The notes under the pieces: model-generated
What the model saw: only the letters and a program-made list of their open reading frames with translations
Told to the model about the DNA's origin: nothing
The model's database searches: none
Virus record (IMG/VR): IMGVR_UViG_3300022701_000137
Coordinates: 1-38,425 of that record
Length of the DNA: 38,425 nucleotides
Source of the DNA: a virus
Direction: 5' to 3' (one strand)
Position numbers and translations under genes: made by a program
Shown here: in pieces, positions 1-8,040 of the stretch
How positions within the stretch are numbered: the stretch's first letter is position 1
Layout of the letters: each line of letters begins with the position of its first letter

Positions 1-4
1 GTTC

Positions 5-27
5 GTGCGACATGTGCGATTGTGCGA
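5..27. repeat. Three GTGCGA direct repeats upstream of the small terminase gene
   Basis: The hexamer GTGCGA occurs at 5-10, 14-19 and 22-27, spaced 9 and 8 bp start to start, about 55 bp before the small terminase gene. In lambda-like phages the small terminase binds short repeated sites (cosB R sites) just upstream of or inside its own gene. The position therefore suggests a packaging recognition site, but this is inference and no cohesive-end nick sequence can be recognised. Confidence 0.35.
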
Positions 28-79
28 TAGCCCCAGACAACCACAAGGGCAACAGCACGGGTAGTAAAATCAATACCTT

Positions 80-538
80 ATGGAAGTGTCATACAGCCAA
101 TTAAGCCGACTGACCGGAAAAACTTACCGGACCATCAAATCCCGGTTAGAATCTGCTGGGCTAAAACCGATCAGTACCGGGGAAGCCGGGAGGGCTCACT
201 TGTGGGATTCTGCGGCAGCACTGGACGCTATTTATATTGGCGGCACAGATCAGGACAAATTGGACTTGAGCGCCGAACGTGCGCGTCTGGCGAAGGAGCA
301 GGCTGATAAATGCGAACTCGAAAACGCGGAGCGACGGAAAGAGTTGCTCCCGGCTGAATCCGTCAAAAAGCGCATCGTGGATATTATCACATCTGCAAAA
401 ACTCGGCTGTCCGGAATGCCGGCGAAGGTTTCCGCTTTAACTGACGACCTGGACGAAAGGCGGCGTATTTTTGCCGAGTCAAAATCAATTGTGGATGAAT
501 CTTTAACCGAACTCGGTAGAATTGAGGGATACAAATGA
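80..538 (+). CDS. Terminase small subunit, Nu1-like DNA-packaging protein
   Basis: This 152-residue protein would bind the packaging site on concatemeric DNA and load the large terminase. The N-terminal 45 residues (SYSQLSRLTGKTYRTIKSRL) form a winged helix-turn-helix like lambda Nu1. Residues 60-150 are charged and predicted mainly helical, with a KLDLSAERARLAKEQADK stretch typical of Nu1/DUF1441 proteins that mediates assembly. It is the first gene of the packaging module, followed by the large subunit after two small inserted ORFs. No convincing ribosome site precedes the ATG, so translation may be weak. The family call rests on motif pattern plus position. Confidence 0.82.
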   Translation: MEVSYSQLSRLTGKTYRTIKSRLESAGLKPISTGEAGRAHLWDSAAALDAIYIGGTDQDKLDLSAERARLAKEQADKCELENAERRKELLPAESVKKRIVDIITSAKTRLSGMPAKVSALTDDLDERRRIFAESKSIVDESLTELGRIEGYK

Positions 539-612
539 TCGAGTTAATTGTTTCAATAATAGCTCTATTTGTTTCTATCGTTGCTTTAGTCGCAGCGGTA
601 CTGAGGTCCTGA
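535..612 (+). CDS. 25-residue single-pass membrane peptide
   Basis: The ATG overlaps the small terminase stop as ATGA, so the peptide is probably made by translational coupling. The product (MIELIVSIIALFVSIVALVA, then AVLRS) is one hydrophobic helix with a short basic tail. Nothing identifies its function. Peptides like this occur in phages as holin-like, superinfection-exclusion or orphan small proteins. The perfect ATGA overlap and the absence of polar residues in the helix support it being real rather than a chance ORF. Confidence 0.5.
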   Translation: MIELIVSIIALFVSIVALVAAVLRS

Positions 613-640
613 CAAATATTGACCATCAAGAGATACCCAT

Positions 641-1090
641 ATGGAAGAAAAAATAACCCTCAGCAACTTTTTTAAACGAGTTTGCATCCACCCACATCCG
701 GAAACCAGGCTCGGTAAACTGAACCTGGCAGACGGTCTCATTGCTGATGGCAAGTTCAACGCCCGCTGGGACCTGAATATCGAACTCGATTTGACCGGTG
801 ACCTCTATGTCGGGAAATGGACCATGTTTGGCGCGGGCACAAAGATTTATACCCATGATCATTACCACTCCGGCCGAGACCCGCTCTTGCCTCAACAAGA
901 AAAAAAGGGAGTCAAATGGAAAAATAAAGTCATCGGCGACGATGTTTGGATTCATGGGGCAATAATTTTGTGCCAGGTGACACATATCCCGGACGGAGTG
1001 GTGGTCGGCGCCGGCGCCGTTCTCACCAAAAACCCTGGACCATACGAGATCTGGGCGGGGAATCCGGCAAAAAAAATAGGGGAGCGGTAA
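641..1090 (+). CDS. Hexapeptide-repeat O-acyltransferase (LbH family)
   Basis: A 149-residue left-handed beta-helix acyltransferase related to the maltose/galactoside O-acetyltransferase group. The hexad pattern is visible from about residue 40 onward (LDLTGDLYVGKWTMFGAGTKI). A THDHYH loop lies near residue 68, and the classic C-terminal signature is present (VIGDDVWIHGAIIL, GVVVGAGAVLTKN, WAGNPAKKIG). Such enzymes use acetyl-CoA to acetylate sugar hydroxyls. It sits between the two terminase genes, where lambda-like phages have nothing comparable, so it looks like a cargo gene. It might modify host surface glycan and change receptor availability (inference). It lacks the long N-terminal region of full-length acetyltransferases. 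Confidence 0.85.
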   Translation: MEEKITLSNFFKRVCIHPHPETRLGKLNLADGLIADGKFNARWDLNIELDLTGDLYVGKWTMFGAGTKIYTHDHYHSGRDPLLPQQEKKGVKWKNKVIGDDVWIHGAIILCQVTHIPDGVVVGAGAVLTKNPGPYEIWAGNPAKKIGER

Positions 1091-1094
1091 AATC

Positions 1095-3020
1095 ATGGAT
1101 TGCCAAGACTACACAGATAAAATCATTGACGAGTCGTTAAAATCCTGGGTACCAGCGCCAGATCTGATGCTTTCTGAGTGGGCGGACGCAAAGTTTTATC
1201 TTTCTCCTGAATCGGCAGCCGAGCCCGGCAAGTGGACAACATACCCGTACCAGCGAGGTCCGATGGATGCTATCACTGAGATACGAAACGAGCGTGTTAC
1301 GTGGAAGAAGTCGGCCCGGGTTGGATATACAAAAATGATCAACTGCGCCATTGGGTATCATATTGAGCACGATCCATGCCCGATGCTTGTTGTCCAGCCG
1401 ACGATTGAGGATGGGAAGGGTTATTCTCGGGACGAAATAGAGCCCATGATCCGCGACAACCCATCCATCAACCCGCTGGTTGCCGATGCAAAAAGCAGGG
1501 ATTCCGGCAACACGATCATGAAAAAATCGTTTCCGGGCGGGATTTTAAACATCATCGGCGCGAACTCTGCTCGAGGATTCCGTCGGCTGACCGTCAGAAA
1601 AGTGTTTTTTGATGAGGTCGATGGATATCCTCCGACCGCTGGCCAAGAGGGCGACCAAATAGCCCTCGGCATGAAACGGTCTGAAACATTCTGGAACCGG
1701 CAGGCAATTATCGGTAGTACGCCAACCGTAAAGGGATTGTCGCGGGTGTCCGATATCTTCGAGGAGTCCGACCGCCGTTTTTATTTCGTTCCTTGTCCGC
1801 ATTGTGGGCATTTTCAGACACTGGAGTGGGAAAGGATCAAATTTCCCGACAAAAACAACCTGGAGCGCATTTATTACGAGTGCGAACTCTGCCGTAAACC
1901 CATTGACCACCGAAAAAAACGGACGATGATTGAGCAGGGCGAGTGGCGAGCAACGCGGGATTTCAACGGCCACGCTGGTTTTTTACTTTGGTCAGCCTAC
2001 AGCTTTTCCCCTGGCGCCGCATGGTCGCAGATCGCCAAGAGATTCCTCGACGCCAACCAGCACTTTAAAGACACCGGCGACAACAGCAAGCTCAGGACCT
2101 GGACCAATACCGACAAAGGCGAGGAATGGGAGGAACGCGGCAAAGGGATTGACTCTATCGAACTGCTCTCAGGCAACAAAACGCCCATCGAGGAAGGCGT
2201 TGCCCCCGATGGCGTACTGGTGATCACATCCGGTTGGGATATCCAGGATGACCGCATTGAGGGAGAGATCCTCGGATGGGGCACTGGTGACGAAACTTGG
2301 AGCCTTGACTATGTGATTTTGTATGGCGACACCGAGCGTGAGGACGTCTGGAATCAACTTCACGAACAGATTTTCAAACGGGTTTTTGTCAGGTCCGGCA
2401 TCACCCGCATGCGGATTGCCTGTACCTGCGTTGACCATGGCGACCATTCGCACATGGTCGAAACGTTCGTAAAACCTCGCCAGGGCCGCCGAGTTTTCGC
2501 CTGCAAGGGCCGTTCGACCTACGGCGGGTCATTGGTCGGCAAGCCGTCGAAAAAGTCAATCCTCAAGGGTGTGATGCTATTTCCGACCGGTTCGGACGTG
2601 GCCAAAGAGATTATCATGTCACGGTTGGCTATCGAGAAGCCGGGGCCAGGCTATTGCCATTTCCCGGATCACTACGAGGATGAATATTTCCGGCAGTTGA
2701 CCGCCGAGGAAAAATTTACCGAGTACGTTAACGGCGCCAAGCGGTATGTATGGCGTCTGAAAAAAGGCGTGCGCAGGAATGAGGCGCTGGACTGCCGAGG
2801 GTTGAACCTTTATGCGAAAACGATCCTGAATCCCCGTTTTGATGTGATCCGCAAACGCCTGGCATCCAAAGAGGATGCGGAAATCAAAAAGCAGGTCGAG
2901 TATGAAACCGGCGAAACGGTGGAACAGGACACAGACGCCCATGATAAGCCGAAAAAAAACACCATGAAACGCGAACGGCCAGCGAAATCACGGCGGCGAG
3001 GCTTTGTGAGGCGCTACTGA
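1095..3020 (+). CDS. Terminase large subunit, lambda gpA family
   Basis: This 641-residue packaging motor couples ATP hydrolysis to DNA translocation and cuts the concatemer. Visible landmarks are the gpA-type Walker A variant KKSARVGYTKM (about residues 70-80), the Walker B VFFDEVDGY (about 170-178) and a zinc-binding CPHC...CELC pair (about 228-262). The C-terminal half contains the nuclease domain (SGWDIQDDRIEGEILGWG and the following DYVILYGD stretch), ending in a basic tail. Length matches gpA (about 640). A GGGGAGCGG ribosome site lies directly upstream. It is followed without a gap by a 64-residue ORF. Confidence 0.95.
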   Translation: MDCQDYTDKIIDESLKSWVPAPDLMLSEWADAKFYLSPESAAEPGKWTTYPYQRGPMDAITEIRNERVTWKKSARVGYTKMINCAIGYHIEHDPCPMLVVQPTIEDGKGYSRDEIEPMIRDNPSINPLVADAKSRDSGNTIMKKSFPGGILNIIGANSARGFRRLTVRKVFFDEVDGYPPTAGQEGDQIALGMKRSETFWNRQAIIGSTPTVKGLSRVSDIFEESDRRFYFVPCPHCGHFQTLEWERIKFPDKNNLERIYYECELCRKPIDHRKKRTMIEQGEWRATRDFNGHAGFLLWSAYSFSPGAAWSQIAKRFLDANQHFKDTGDNSKLRTWTNTDKGEEWEERGKGIDSIELLSGNKTPIEEGVAPDGVLVITSGWDIQDDRIEGEILGWGTGDETWSLDYVILYGDTEREDVWNQLHEQIFKRVFVRSGITRMRIACTCVDHGDHSHMVETFVKPRQGRRVFACKGRSTYGGSLVGKPSKKSILKGVMLFPTGSDVAKEIIMSRLAIEKPGPGYCHFPDHYEDEYFRQLTAEEKFTEYVNGAKRYVWRLKKGVRRNEALDCRGLNLYAKTILNPRFDVIRKRLASKEDAEIKKQVEYETGETVEQDTDAHDKPKKNTMKRERPAKSRRRGFVRRY

Positions 3021-3214
3021 TGGTTGATATTTTCCTCGATGGGAATCAGATATCTGTTGCGCTGAAGATCCAGAAACGGGACATCCCCTATTACGTCAAA
3101 GAGTATGGGATGCCCGCGTTTAAGGAAAAAGACAACGGGACGTGGAAAGCGATGAAAAAGGATTTGTATCATTGGGCGGTGGAGTATAAAGGGCGTTTTT
3201 TGGAGTGTAAGTAA
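3020..3214 (+). CDS. Small hypothetical protein downstream of the large terminase
   Basis: This 64-residue ORF starts on the last base of the large terminase stop (TGATG), implying translational coupling. The sequence (VDIFLDGNQISVALKIQKRD, then IPYYVKEYGMPAFKEKDNGTW) resembles the small MerR/excisionase-like or helix-turn-helix modules often found beside terminases. No firm family assignment is possible. It is the last gene before a 190-bp gap containing a repeat tract and a terminator-like hairpin. Confidence 0.6.
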   Translation: MVDIFLDGNQISVALKIQKRDIPYYVKEYGMPAFKEKDNGTWKAMKKDLYHWAVEYKGRFLECK

Positions 3215-3233
3215 CTTTTTGGAATGAAGATGG

Positions 3234-3266
3234 TTGATTTTGATAGCGACAACATCATACTATAAA
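3234..3266 (+). promoter_or_regulatory. Possible sigma70 promoter in the gap after the terminase
   Basis: Two overlapping candidates lie here: TTGATT (3234-3239) with TACTAT (3258-3263) at 18 bp spacing, or TTGATA (3240-3245) with TATAAA (3261-3266) at 15 bp. Both match consensus only moderately. The AT-rich gap between coupled gene blocks is a reasonable place for a promoter. The downstream hairpin at 3358-3406 would then act on this transcript. Confidence 0.25.
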
Positions 3267-3300
3267 CAATAATTATTGGACTAAAAACCCTGTCAATATG

Positions 3301-3340
3301 TTTTTTGCTGTTTTTTGCTGTTTTTTGCTGTTTTTTGCTG
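3301..3340. repeat. Four perfect tandem copies of TTTTTTGCTG
   Basis: A 10-bp unit is repeated four times without a mismatch, followed by a degenerate CATTTTAAGA. It lies in the non-coding gap between the terminase block and the head-tail joiner. The spacing is close to one helical turn, so the T6 tracts are in phase and should give intrinsic DNA curvature. Slippage during replication could change copy number. Confidence 0.85.
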
Positions 3341-3357
3341 CATTTTAAGAAAATACT

Positions 3358-3406
3358 AAAAACCCGTTGTATGGAAATATCATCGATAACCATACACGGG
3401 TTTTTT
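3358..3406 (+). terminator. Rho-independent terminator-like hairpin abutting a start codon
   Basis: The left arm AAACCCGTTGTATGG pairs with CCATACACGGGTTT (one bulged T), separated by a 15-nt loop, and is followed by a T6 run. This is the layout of an intrinsic terminator for the gene ending at 3214. The T run ends two bases before the ATG at 3408, so the hairpin also occupies the position where that gene's ribosome site should be. Confidence 0.7.
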
Positions 3407-3407
3407 A

Positions 3408-3953
3408 ATGGCAACGCCTGTTTTAGAAACCGAGCCGCTCAATTTTACCGCTGGCGATACCGTCAAATGGCGTAAACGACTATCCGACTACCCGGCTACA
3501 AGCTGGACGCTCTCCTACCACCTGGTGAAATCCTCAGATTATATTACCTTTGATGCTGCGAACGACAGCGGCGCGCACCTCGTTACCATTCCCGCCACCA
3601 CCTCCGCCGGTTATGGCGCAGGAGTCTACAGCTACCAGTCGAAAGTCACGGACGGATCTGAAACACTAACAATAGGCACCGGAAAAATTGAGATTTTGCC
3701 GGCATTTGCGAGCCAGTCGGACGGATACGATGACCGGTCGTTTGCCAAAAAAATGATTGATATTCTGGAGCCACTTTTCATCACGCTGGCATCCAAAGGG
3801 CACGCGTCCTACGAGATCGGCGGGAGGTCCATGACCTATTACACCAAAAAAGACCTCCGCGATGATTACAACCATTGGAAAGCCATCTACAACGCCGAGG
3901 AGCGCAGCGCGGGCCGCAAGTCCGGGTCCATTATCAGGGTGAGGTTTAACTGA
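3408..3953 (+). CDS. gpW-like head-tail joining protein with N-terminal beta domain
   Basis: A 181-residue protein just upstream of the portal gene. The C-terminal 50 residues (YEIGGRSMTYYTKKDLRDDY then HWKAIYNAEERSAGRKSGSI) follow the gpW pattern: short beta hairpin, then helix, then a basic tail. gpW plugs the portal and allows tails to attach. The N-terminal 100 residues are beta-rich and Ig-like (WRKRLSDYPATSWTLSYHLV), which lambda gpW (68 residues) lacks, so this is a fused or extended form. The ATG follows a hairpin/T-tract without a normal ribosome site, which may lower its expression. Family confidence is moderate. Confidence 0.65.
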   Translation: MATPVLETEPLNFTAGDTVKWRKRLSDYPATSWTLSYHLVKSSDYITFDAANDSGAHLVTIPATTSAGYGAGVYSYQSKVTDGSETLTIGTGKIEILPAFASQSDGYDDRSFAKKMIDILEPLFITLASKGHASYEIGGRSMTYYTKKDLRDDYNHWKAIYNAEERSAGRKSGSIIRVRFN

Positions 3954-3954
3954 T

Positions 3955-5421
3955 ATGTGGCCGTTTTCAAAAAAACAGAAGCGCAAAAAGCGCACAACCA
4001 GCCGCCGAGGCGCCTACAAGGCCGCAAATGTCACCCGTTTAACTTCAGGTTGGTCCCGGTCGAATCTCTCCGCTGATGCTTCGATCTATCCGGCGCTGCG
4101 ACTGTTGCGGGCAAGATCCCGCGACCTGGCCATCAATAACGACTATGGCAAGCGGTTTCTCAACCTCGTCAAGCAGAATGTGGTGGGACCTGATGGTATC
4201 CGGCTGCAGGTCCGTGCGAAAGACGCCACGGGCAATCTAAATTCGCCTATCAACGATGCGGTTGAATCCGGCTGGAAAGAGTTTTCAAAAAAAGGCGTAT
4301 GCACGGCCGACGGAAGGCTCTCCATGATAGATGTCAAACGTTTGATCGCAGAAACCATCCCGAAAGACGGCGAGGTTTTTGTCAGGACGCTGACCGGCTG
4401 GAAAAAGAACAGATTTCGTTTAGCTGTGCAAATCATCGAGGCTGATTATCTTGACGAGGAATTAAACAGGGTCCGCCGGAACGGCAACCGCATTCGCATG
4501 GGCGTGGAAATAGACCAATGGACGCGACCGGTTGCGTATTGGTTTTTAAAAGAGCATCCTCACGACTTTTTTTACGGCGAAGGGCATCAACGTAAAACCT
4601 ATCAGCGGGTGCCGGCTGCCGAGATTATTCATGCATATTTGGTTGAGCGGCCCGGACAGACGCGAGGGGTGCCCTGGATGGCCACGCCTGGAGAGCGACT
4701 CCACCACCTCGGAGGGTATGAGGAGGCTGAAGTCGTTGCCGCCCGTACAGGCGCCAGCAAAATGGGTTTTTTTAAAACGCCCGGCGGGGATGAATACACC
4801 GGAGATGACGGCGACGATGCAGAGGCGCCGGTCACCGAGGCTGAGCCGGGCACGTTCGAGCAACTTCCCGAGGGCTGGGAATTCATCAATTGGGACCCTG
4901 ACCATCCATCAACCGCATTTGAATCGTTTGTAATGGCCGTCCTGCGAGGAGTGGCAAGCGGGCTGAACGTTTCCTACGTCAGTCTTGCGAATGACCTGCG
5001 CGGTGTCAGCTATTCCAGTATCCGGCAGGGTGTCCTTGAAGACCGAGACGCCTGGCGATGCCTGCAAACGTTTTTCGTCGAAACCATTTGCCAGCAAATT
5101 TACGAGCGTTGGTTGCGGGCCTCTCTGTTGGCCGGTGCCATAGATGTTTCTTTCCTTGACTACCGAGAGCTAATCAATGCTGCCAGGTGGCAACCACGCG
5201 GCTGGGAATGGGTTGACCCTGAAAAGGAGGTCAACGCGGCTATCCTGGAGCGCCAGCATTTTTTTAATTCCTCGCAACGCATCATGGGTGCCCGTGGCCG
5301 TGATTTTTACGAAGTCGTGGAGGAAATCGAGCAGGAAAACGAAATGGTCGACTTCCCGGAACCGAAAGCCAGCGACCAAAAGGAAAACAACAATGGAAAT
5401 CAAAAAGATCAAGACGAATAA
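3955..5421 (+). CDS. Portal protein, lambda gpB family
   Basis: A 488-residue portal, the dodecameric ring at the capsid vertex through which DNA passes. Typical lambda-portal features are the basic N-terminus, the segment LRARSRDLAINNDYGKRFLN (about 45-65), the wing/stem region KRLIAETIPKDGEVFVR, and YLVERPGQTRGVPWMATP (about 225-242), a signature of this family. The C-terminus is acidic and Gln/Asn-rich. It starts 2 bp after the gpW-like gene, and its end overlaps the start of the protease-capsid gene by 29 bp. Length is slightly below lambda gpB (533). Confidence 0.93.
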   Translation: MWPFSKKQKRKKRTTSRRGAYKAANVTRLTSGWSRSNLSADASIYPALRLLRARSRDLAINNDYGKRFLNLVKQNVVGPDGIRLQVRAKDATGNLNSPINDAVESGWKEFSKKGVCTADGRLSMIDVKRLIAETIPKDGEVFVRTLTGWKKNRFRLAVQIIEADYLDEELNRVRRNGNRIRMGVEIDQWTRPVAYWFLKEHPHDFFYGEGHQRKTYQRVPAAEIIHAYLVERPGQTRGVPWMATPGERLHHLGGYEEAEVVAARTGASKMGFFKTPGGDEYTGDDGDDAEAPVTEAEPGTFEQLPEGWEFINWDPDHPSTAFESFVMAVLRGVASGLNVSYVSLANDLRGVSYSSIRQGVLEDRDAWRCLQTFFVETICQQIYERWLRASLLAGAIDVSFLDYRELINAARWQPRGWEWVDPEKEVNAAILERQHFFNSSQRIMGARGRDFYEVVEEIEQENEMVDFPEPKASDQKENNNGNQKDQDE

Positions 5422-7246
5422 ACTCTACCGGTCCATGTCGTTTGAGCGGGCCGATGTCGATGAGGAAAAGCGCACTGTTTCGCTCAGCTTTTCCAGTGAG
5501 GCGCCAGTAGAGCGGTATTTCGGCAAAGAAATTCTTTCCCACAAGACCGGGCACGCGGACATGAGTTTTATCTCATCCGGACGAGCCCCCTTGATCAAAG
5601 ACCACTACGGCAGTCAAATTGGCGTTGTCGATTCGGCCGAGATAAAAAGCGGCAAAGGCCGGGCCGTGGTCAGGTTTTCAAAGCGAGCCGAAGCCGATGC
5701 CGAGTTCCAGGATGTGCTTGACGGAATCAGAACGAACGTCTCCGTTGGATACCGCATCCGCAAGCTGCAACTCGAAAAAGAAGATGAGAAAGAGGGGCCT
5801 ACCTACCGAGCGGTGGATTGGGTCCCACTGGAAATATCCCTGGTTGACGTCCCGGCTGACATGAGCGTCGGTGTAGGACGATCGGAACAGGAACAGTTTG
5901 ACACCGAGATCATCGGAAAACGCTCCGAAACCATTGAAACAAAGGAGAATATACCCATGGAAAAGACTGCTGAAGAAGTCCGGCAGGAGATTGAAAAAGA
6001 GTACCAGAAAAAGAGCCGGGAAGAAATCGAAACAGCCCGCAACGAAGCCGTCAACGACGTGCGCGAGATCGTTGCCATCGGCGATGCACATGGTATGAGC
6101 GATGACGCCAACCGGTTCATCAATGAGGGCAAGTCCGCCCGCCAGTTCAAGGATTTCGTTCTTGAAAAAATGGCCGAGCGCGGCAACACGCCGGTTGACA
6201 CCGATCCGGACATCGGCCTTAACGACAAGGAAACCCGCCAGTTTTCTTTCCTCCGGGCCATTCGGGCGCTGGCGCATCCCGGAAACCGTGCATTCCAGGA
6301 GGATGCAAAGTTTGAGTTTGAGTGTTCAAAAGCTGTTGAGGATCGCTCCAAGCGCACCGCCAAAGGTCTTTTTGTGCCGACAGATGTTCTCCGGGCGCCC
6401 ATGCAACGTGATATGAACACACAGGTGGATACGGCCGGCGGTTATCTGGTGGATAACGTGCTTGCCGCCGGGTCATTTATCGAGACGCTTGAAAACTCAC
6501 TGGTATGTCGAAAGCTCGGCGCGATCATGTTGCGCGACTTGGTCGGCGACATGAGCATCCCGAAACAGACCGGCGGAGCGACAGCATACTGGATCACCGA
6601 GGGTGATGATATCACCGAGAGCGCCCCTACTTTCGGGCAGGTCGTTCTCCGGCCGATGGGTGTGGGTGCCTATGTGGACCTGACCCGCAAAATGATGCTG
6701 CAATCGAGCATGGATGTTGAGAACCTCGTTCGTAACGACATGGCGCTGCGACTTGCGCTGGCCATCGATCTGGCTGGGCTTTCCGGAACAGGTGCGGCTG
6801 GAGAACCAATGGGAATTCTCAACACCACCGGCATTGGCAGTGTGTCTATCAACGCTCAAAATGCGCCGGATTGGGGCGACATTATTGACCTGGAAACTGC
6901 CGTGAGTGTGGACAATGCTCTTACTGGCAGCCTTGCCTACACTGCGAACGCCACCATTCAGGGAAACATGAAACAGACCGTCAGACATGCCACGGCGTCG
7001 GTCAATTTTATCCTCGAAGGAAACACGCTCAATGGATACCCTTTCTATATGAGCAATCAGGTAACCTCGAAGTATATGATTTTTGGCAACTGGCGCGACC
7101 TGGTACTCGGATTCTGGAGTGGTGTGGATATCAATGTGGACACATCCAGCCTATCCACCAGCGGCGGCACGCGGATTGTTGCTATCCAGGATTGCGATGT
7201 GGCTGTCCGGCACGCGGAATCGTTCGCCAGCGGCTACCACGCATAG
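5393..7246 (+). CDS. Prohead protease fused to HK97-type major capsid protein
   Basis: The 617-residue polyprotein starts at the ATG at 5393 (AAAGGAAAAC just upstream) inside the end of the portal gene, although the frame stays open farther upstream. Residues 1-180 are a U35-type prohead protease with conserved elements PLIKDHYGSQIGVV (catalytic His candidate) and PLEISLVDVPAD (Ser candidate). Residues about 189-300 are a charged helical scaffold-like segment. Residues about 340-617 are an HK97-fold major capsid protein (AGGYLVDNVLAAGSFIETLE, GEPMGILNTTGIGS, HATASVNFILEGNTLNGYPF). Self-cleavage would release mature coat. An internal in-frame start lies at 5957. Confidence 0.92.
   Translation: MEIKKIKTNKLYRSMSFERADVDEEKRTVSLSFSSEAPVERYFGKEILSHKTGHADMSFISSGRAPLIKDHYGSQIGVVDSAEIKSGKGRAVVRFSKRAEADAEFQDVLDGIRTNVSVGYRIRKLQLEKEDEKEGPTYRAVDWVPLEISLVDVPADMSVGVGRSEQEQFDTEIIGKRSETIETKENIPMEKTAEEVRQEIEKEYQKKSREEIETARNEAVNDVREIVAIGDAHGMSDDANRFINEGKSARQFKDFVLEKMAERGNTPVDTDPDIGLNDKETRQFSFLRAIRALAHPGNRAFQEDAKFEFECSKAVEDRSKRTAKGLFVPTDVLRAPMQRDMNTQVDTAGGYLVDNVLAAGSFIETLENSLVCRKLGAIMLRDLVGDMSIPKQTGGATAYWITEGDDITESAPTFGQVVLRPMGVGAYVDLTRKMMLQSSMDVENLVRNDMALRLALAIDLAGLSGTGAAGEPMGILNTTGIGSVSINAQNAPDWGDIIDLETAVSVDNALTGSLAYTANATIQGNMKQTVRHATASVNFILEGNTLNGYPFYMSNQVTSKYMIFGNWRDLVLGFWSGVDINVDTSSLSTSGGTRIVAIQDCDVAVRHAESFASGYHA
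5942..5959 (+). promoter_or_regulatory. Internal ribosome site and ATG inside the protease-capsid gene
   Basis: AAGGAG (5943-5948) lies 8 nt before an in-frame ATG at 5957 (MEKTAEEVRQEIEKEYQKKS), one of the best ribosome sites in the late region. It falls exactly between the protease domain and the scaffold-like coiled segment. Initiation here would give a 429-residue scaffold plus capsid protein without the protease, like the nested lambda C/Nu3 arrangement. It would let coat be made in excess of protease. Confidence 0.65.
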
Positions 7247-7261
7247 CAACCAACCGGTAAC

Positions 7262-7283
7262 GGCCCGGCCGGTTCGGCGGGCC
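7262..7283 (+). terminator. GC-rich hairpin after the capsid gene
   Basis: GGCCCG (7262-7267) can pair with CGGGCC (7278-7283). No T run follows, so it is not a classical intrinsic terminator. It may protect the 3' end of the capsid message or attenuate transcription. Confidence 0.35.
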
Positions 7284-7314
7284 TCCGATTACACTTGAGA
7301 AAAGGAGAAACACC

Positions 7315-7752
7315 ATGCTCAAGGATTTTTTGAACAACGTGACCATCACACAGGTGGTTGATCCGGATACGGTTTCTGCCGATGCGGATGGCAGTGAGGT
7401 CGATCTGCAGGGGTATGATTCCGTTACGTTTCTGGCATTGGTCGGAGCGACGACAACCACTCTTTCATCCACAAATAAGGTCGAGCTTGAGGTGGAAGAA
7501 AGCTCAACCAGTGGTACTGGGTTCACGGATGTTGACGACAGCGACCTGGAAGGCGAGGTTTCTGGGACCAATGACGGATGCTTCGGCGTGATCGACGCGG
7601 CCGCCGATGACGATGCCGTTTTCTCCGTACAGTACCACGGCAGCAAGCGGTATGTCCGTCCGACAATCAACGTGGTTGGAACCGTCGCCACCGGGCCTCC
7701 CATCGGGATCGTCGCCATCAAACACGGATACAAGTACCCGCCCACCTCATAG
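7315..7752 (+). CDS. Hypothetical head/structural protein, possible capsid decoration
   Basis: A 145-residue acidic, beta-rich protein (LQGYDSVTFLALVGATTTTL, VELEVEESSTSGTGF) directly downstream of the major capsid gene, with the strong ribosome site AAAAGGAG. Position and composition fit a capsid decoration or accessory head protein, but no sequence signature proves this. A strong terminator (7785-7811) follows, so this gene and the capsid gene may form a high-expression transcript. Confidence 0.7.
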   Translation: MLKDFLNNVTITQVVDPDTVSADADGSEVDLQGYDSVTFLALVGATTTTLSSTNKVELEVEESSTSGTGFTDVDDSDLEGEVSGTNDGCFGVIDAAADDDAVFSVQYHGSKRYVRPTINVVGTVATGPPIGIVAIKHGYKYPPTS

Positions 7753-7784
7753 TTTACTGCCCAGGGCATTGACACCCATTTAAC

Positions 7785-7811
7785 GGCCCCGGTTTCGGCC
7801 GGGGCCTTTTT
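7785..7811 (+). terminator. Strong rho-independent terminator
   Basis: A perfect 8-bp stem GGCCCCGG/CCGGGGCC with a 6-nt loop is followed by T5. It separates the capsid/decoration block from the head-completion block and overlaps the leader of the gene at 7825. Late phage operons are normally antiterminated, so this probably gives graded rather than absolute termination. Confidence 0.85.
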
Positions 7812-7824
7812 GGAGAAAAACAGC

Positions 7825-8040
7825 ATGGACGCAAAAATTAAGCCGCTGACCGACACATATGCCTCCGGGCGGCCGCTGAAGGTTGGCAAGATCGAAACCG
7901 TATCCAGAGAGGATGCCGCCATCCTGATCCGTATGGGCAAAGCCATCCCGGTCAAGGACGATCCAGAACCTGTTGAAAAACAGGAAGTGGAAAAGTCCAC
8001 CCGAGGACGCAAGCCAAAGGCCACCGACAATGATGGATGA
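7825..8040 (+). CDS. Small hypothetical head-completion region protein
   Basis: A 71-residue protein starting at ATG 7825, with GGAGA at 7812-7816 as ribosome site; a TTG at 7810 in the same frame is less likely. The middle (SGRPLKVGKIETVSREDAAI then LIRMGKAIPV) is a compact motif common in short phage head proteins next to the capsid gene. The tail is charged and disordered (EKQEVEKSTRGRKPK). Function unknown. Its end overlaps the next gene by 11 bp. Confidence 0.65.
   Translation: MDAKIKPLTDTYASGRPLKVGKIETVSREDAAILIRMGKAIPVKDDPEPVEKQEVEKSTRGRKPKATDNDG

Noticed and set aside
3169-3414. Minus-strand ORF over the T-tract repeats
   Set aside because: Its middle is just translated TTTTTTGCTG repeats and a hairpin; no ribosome site or family.
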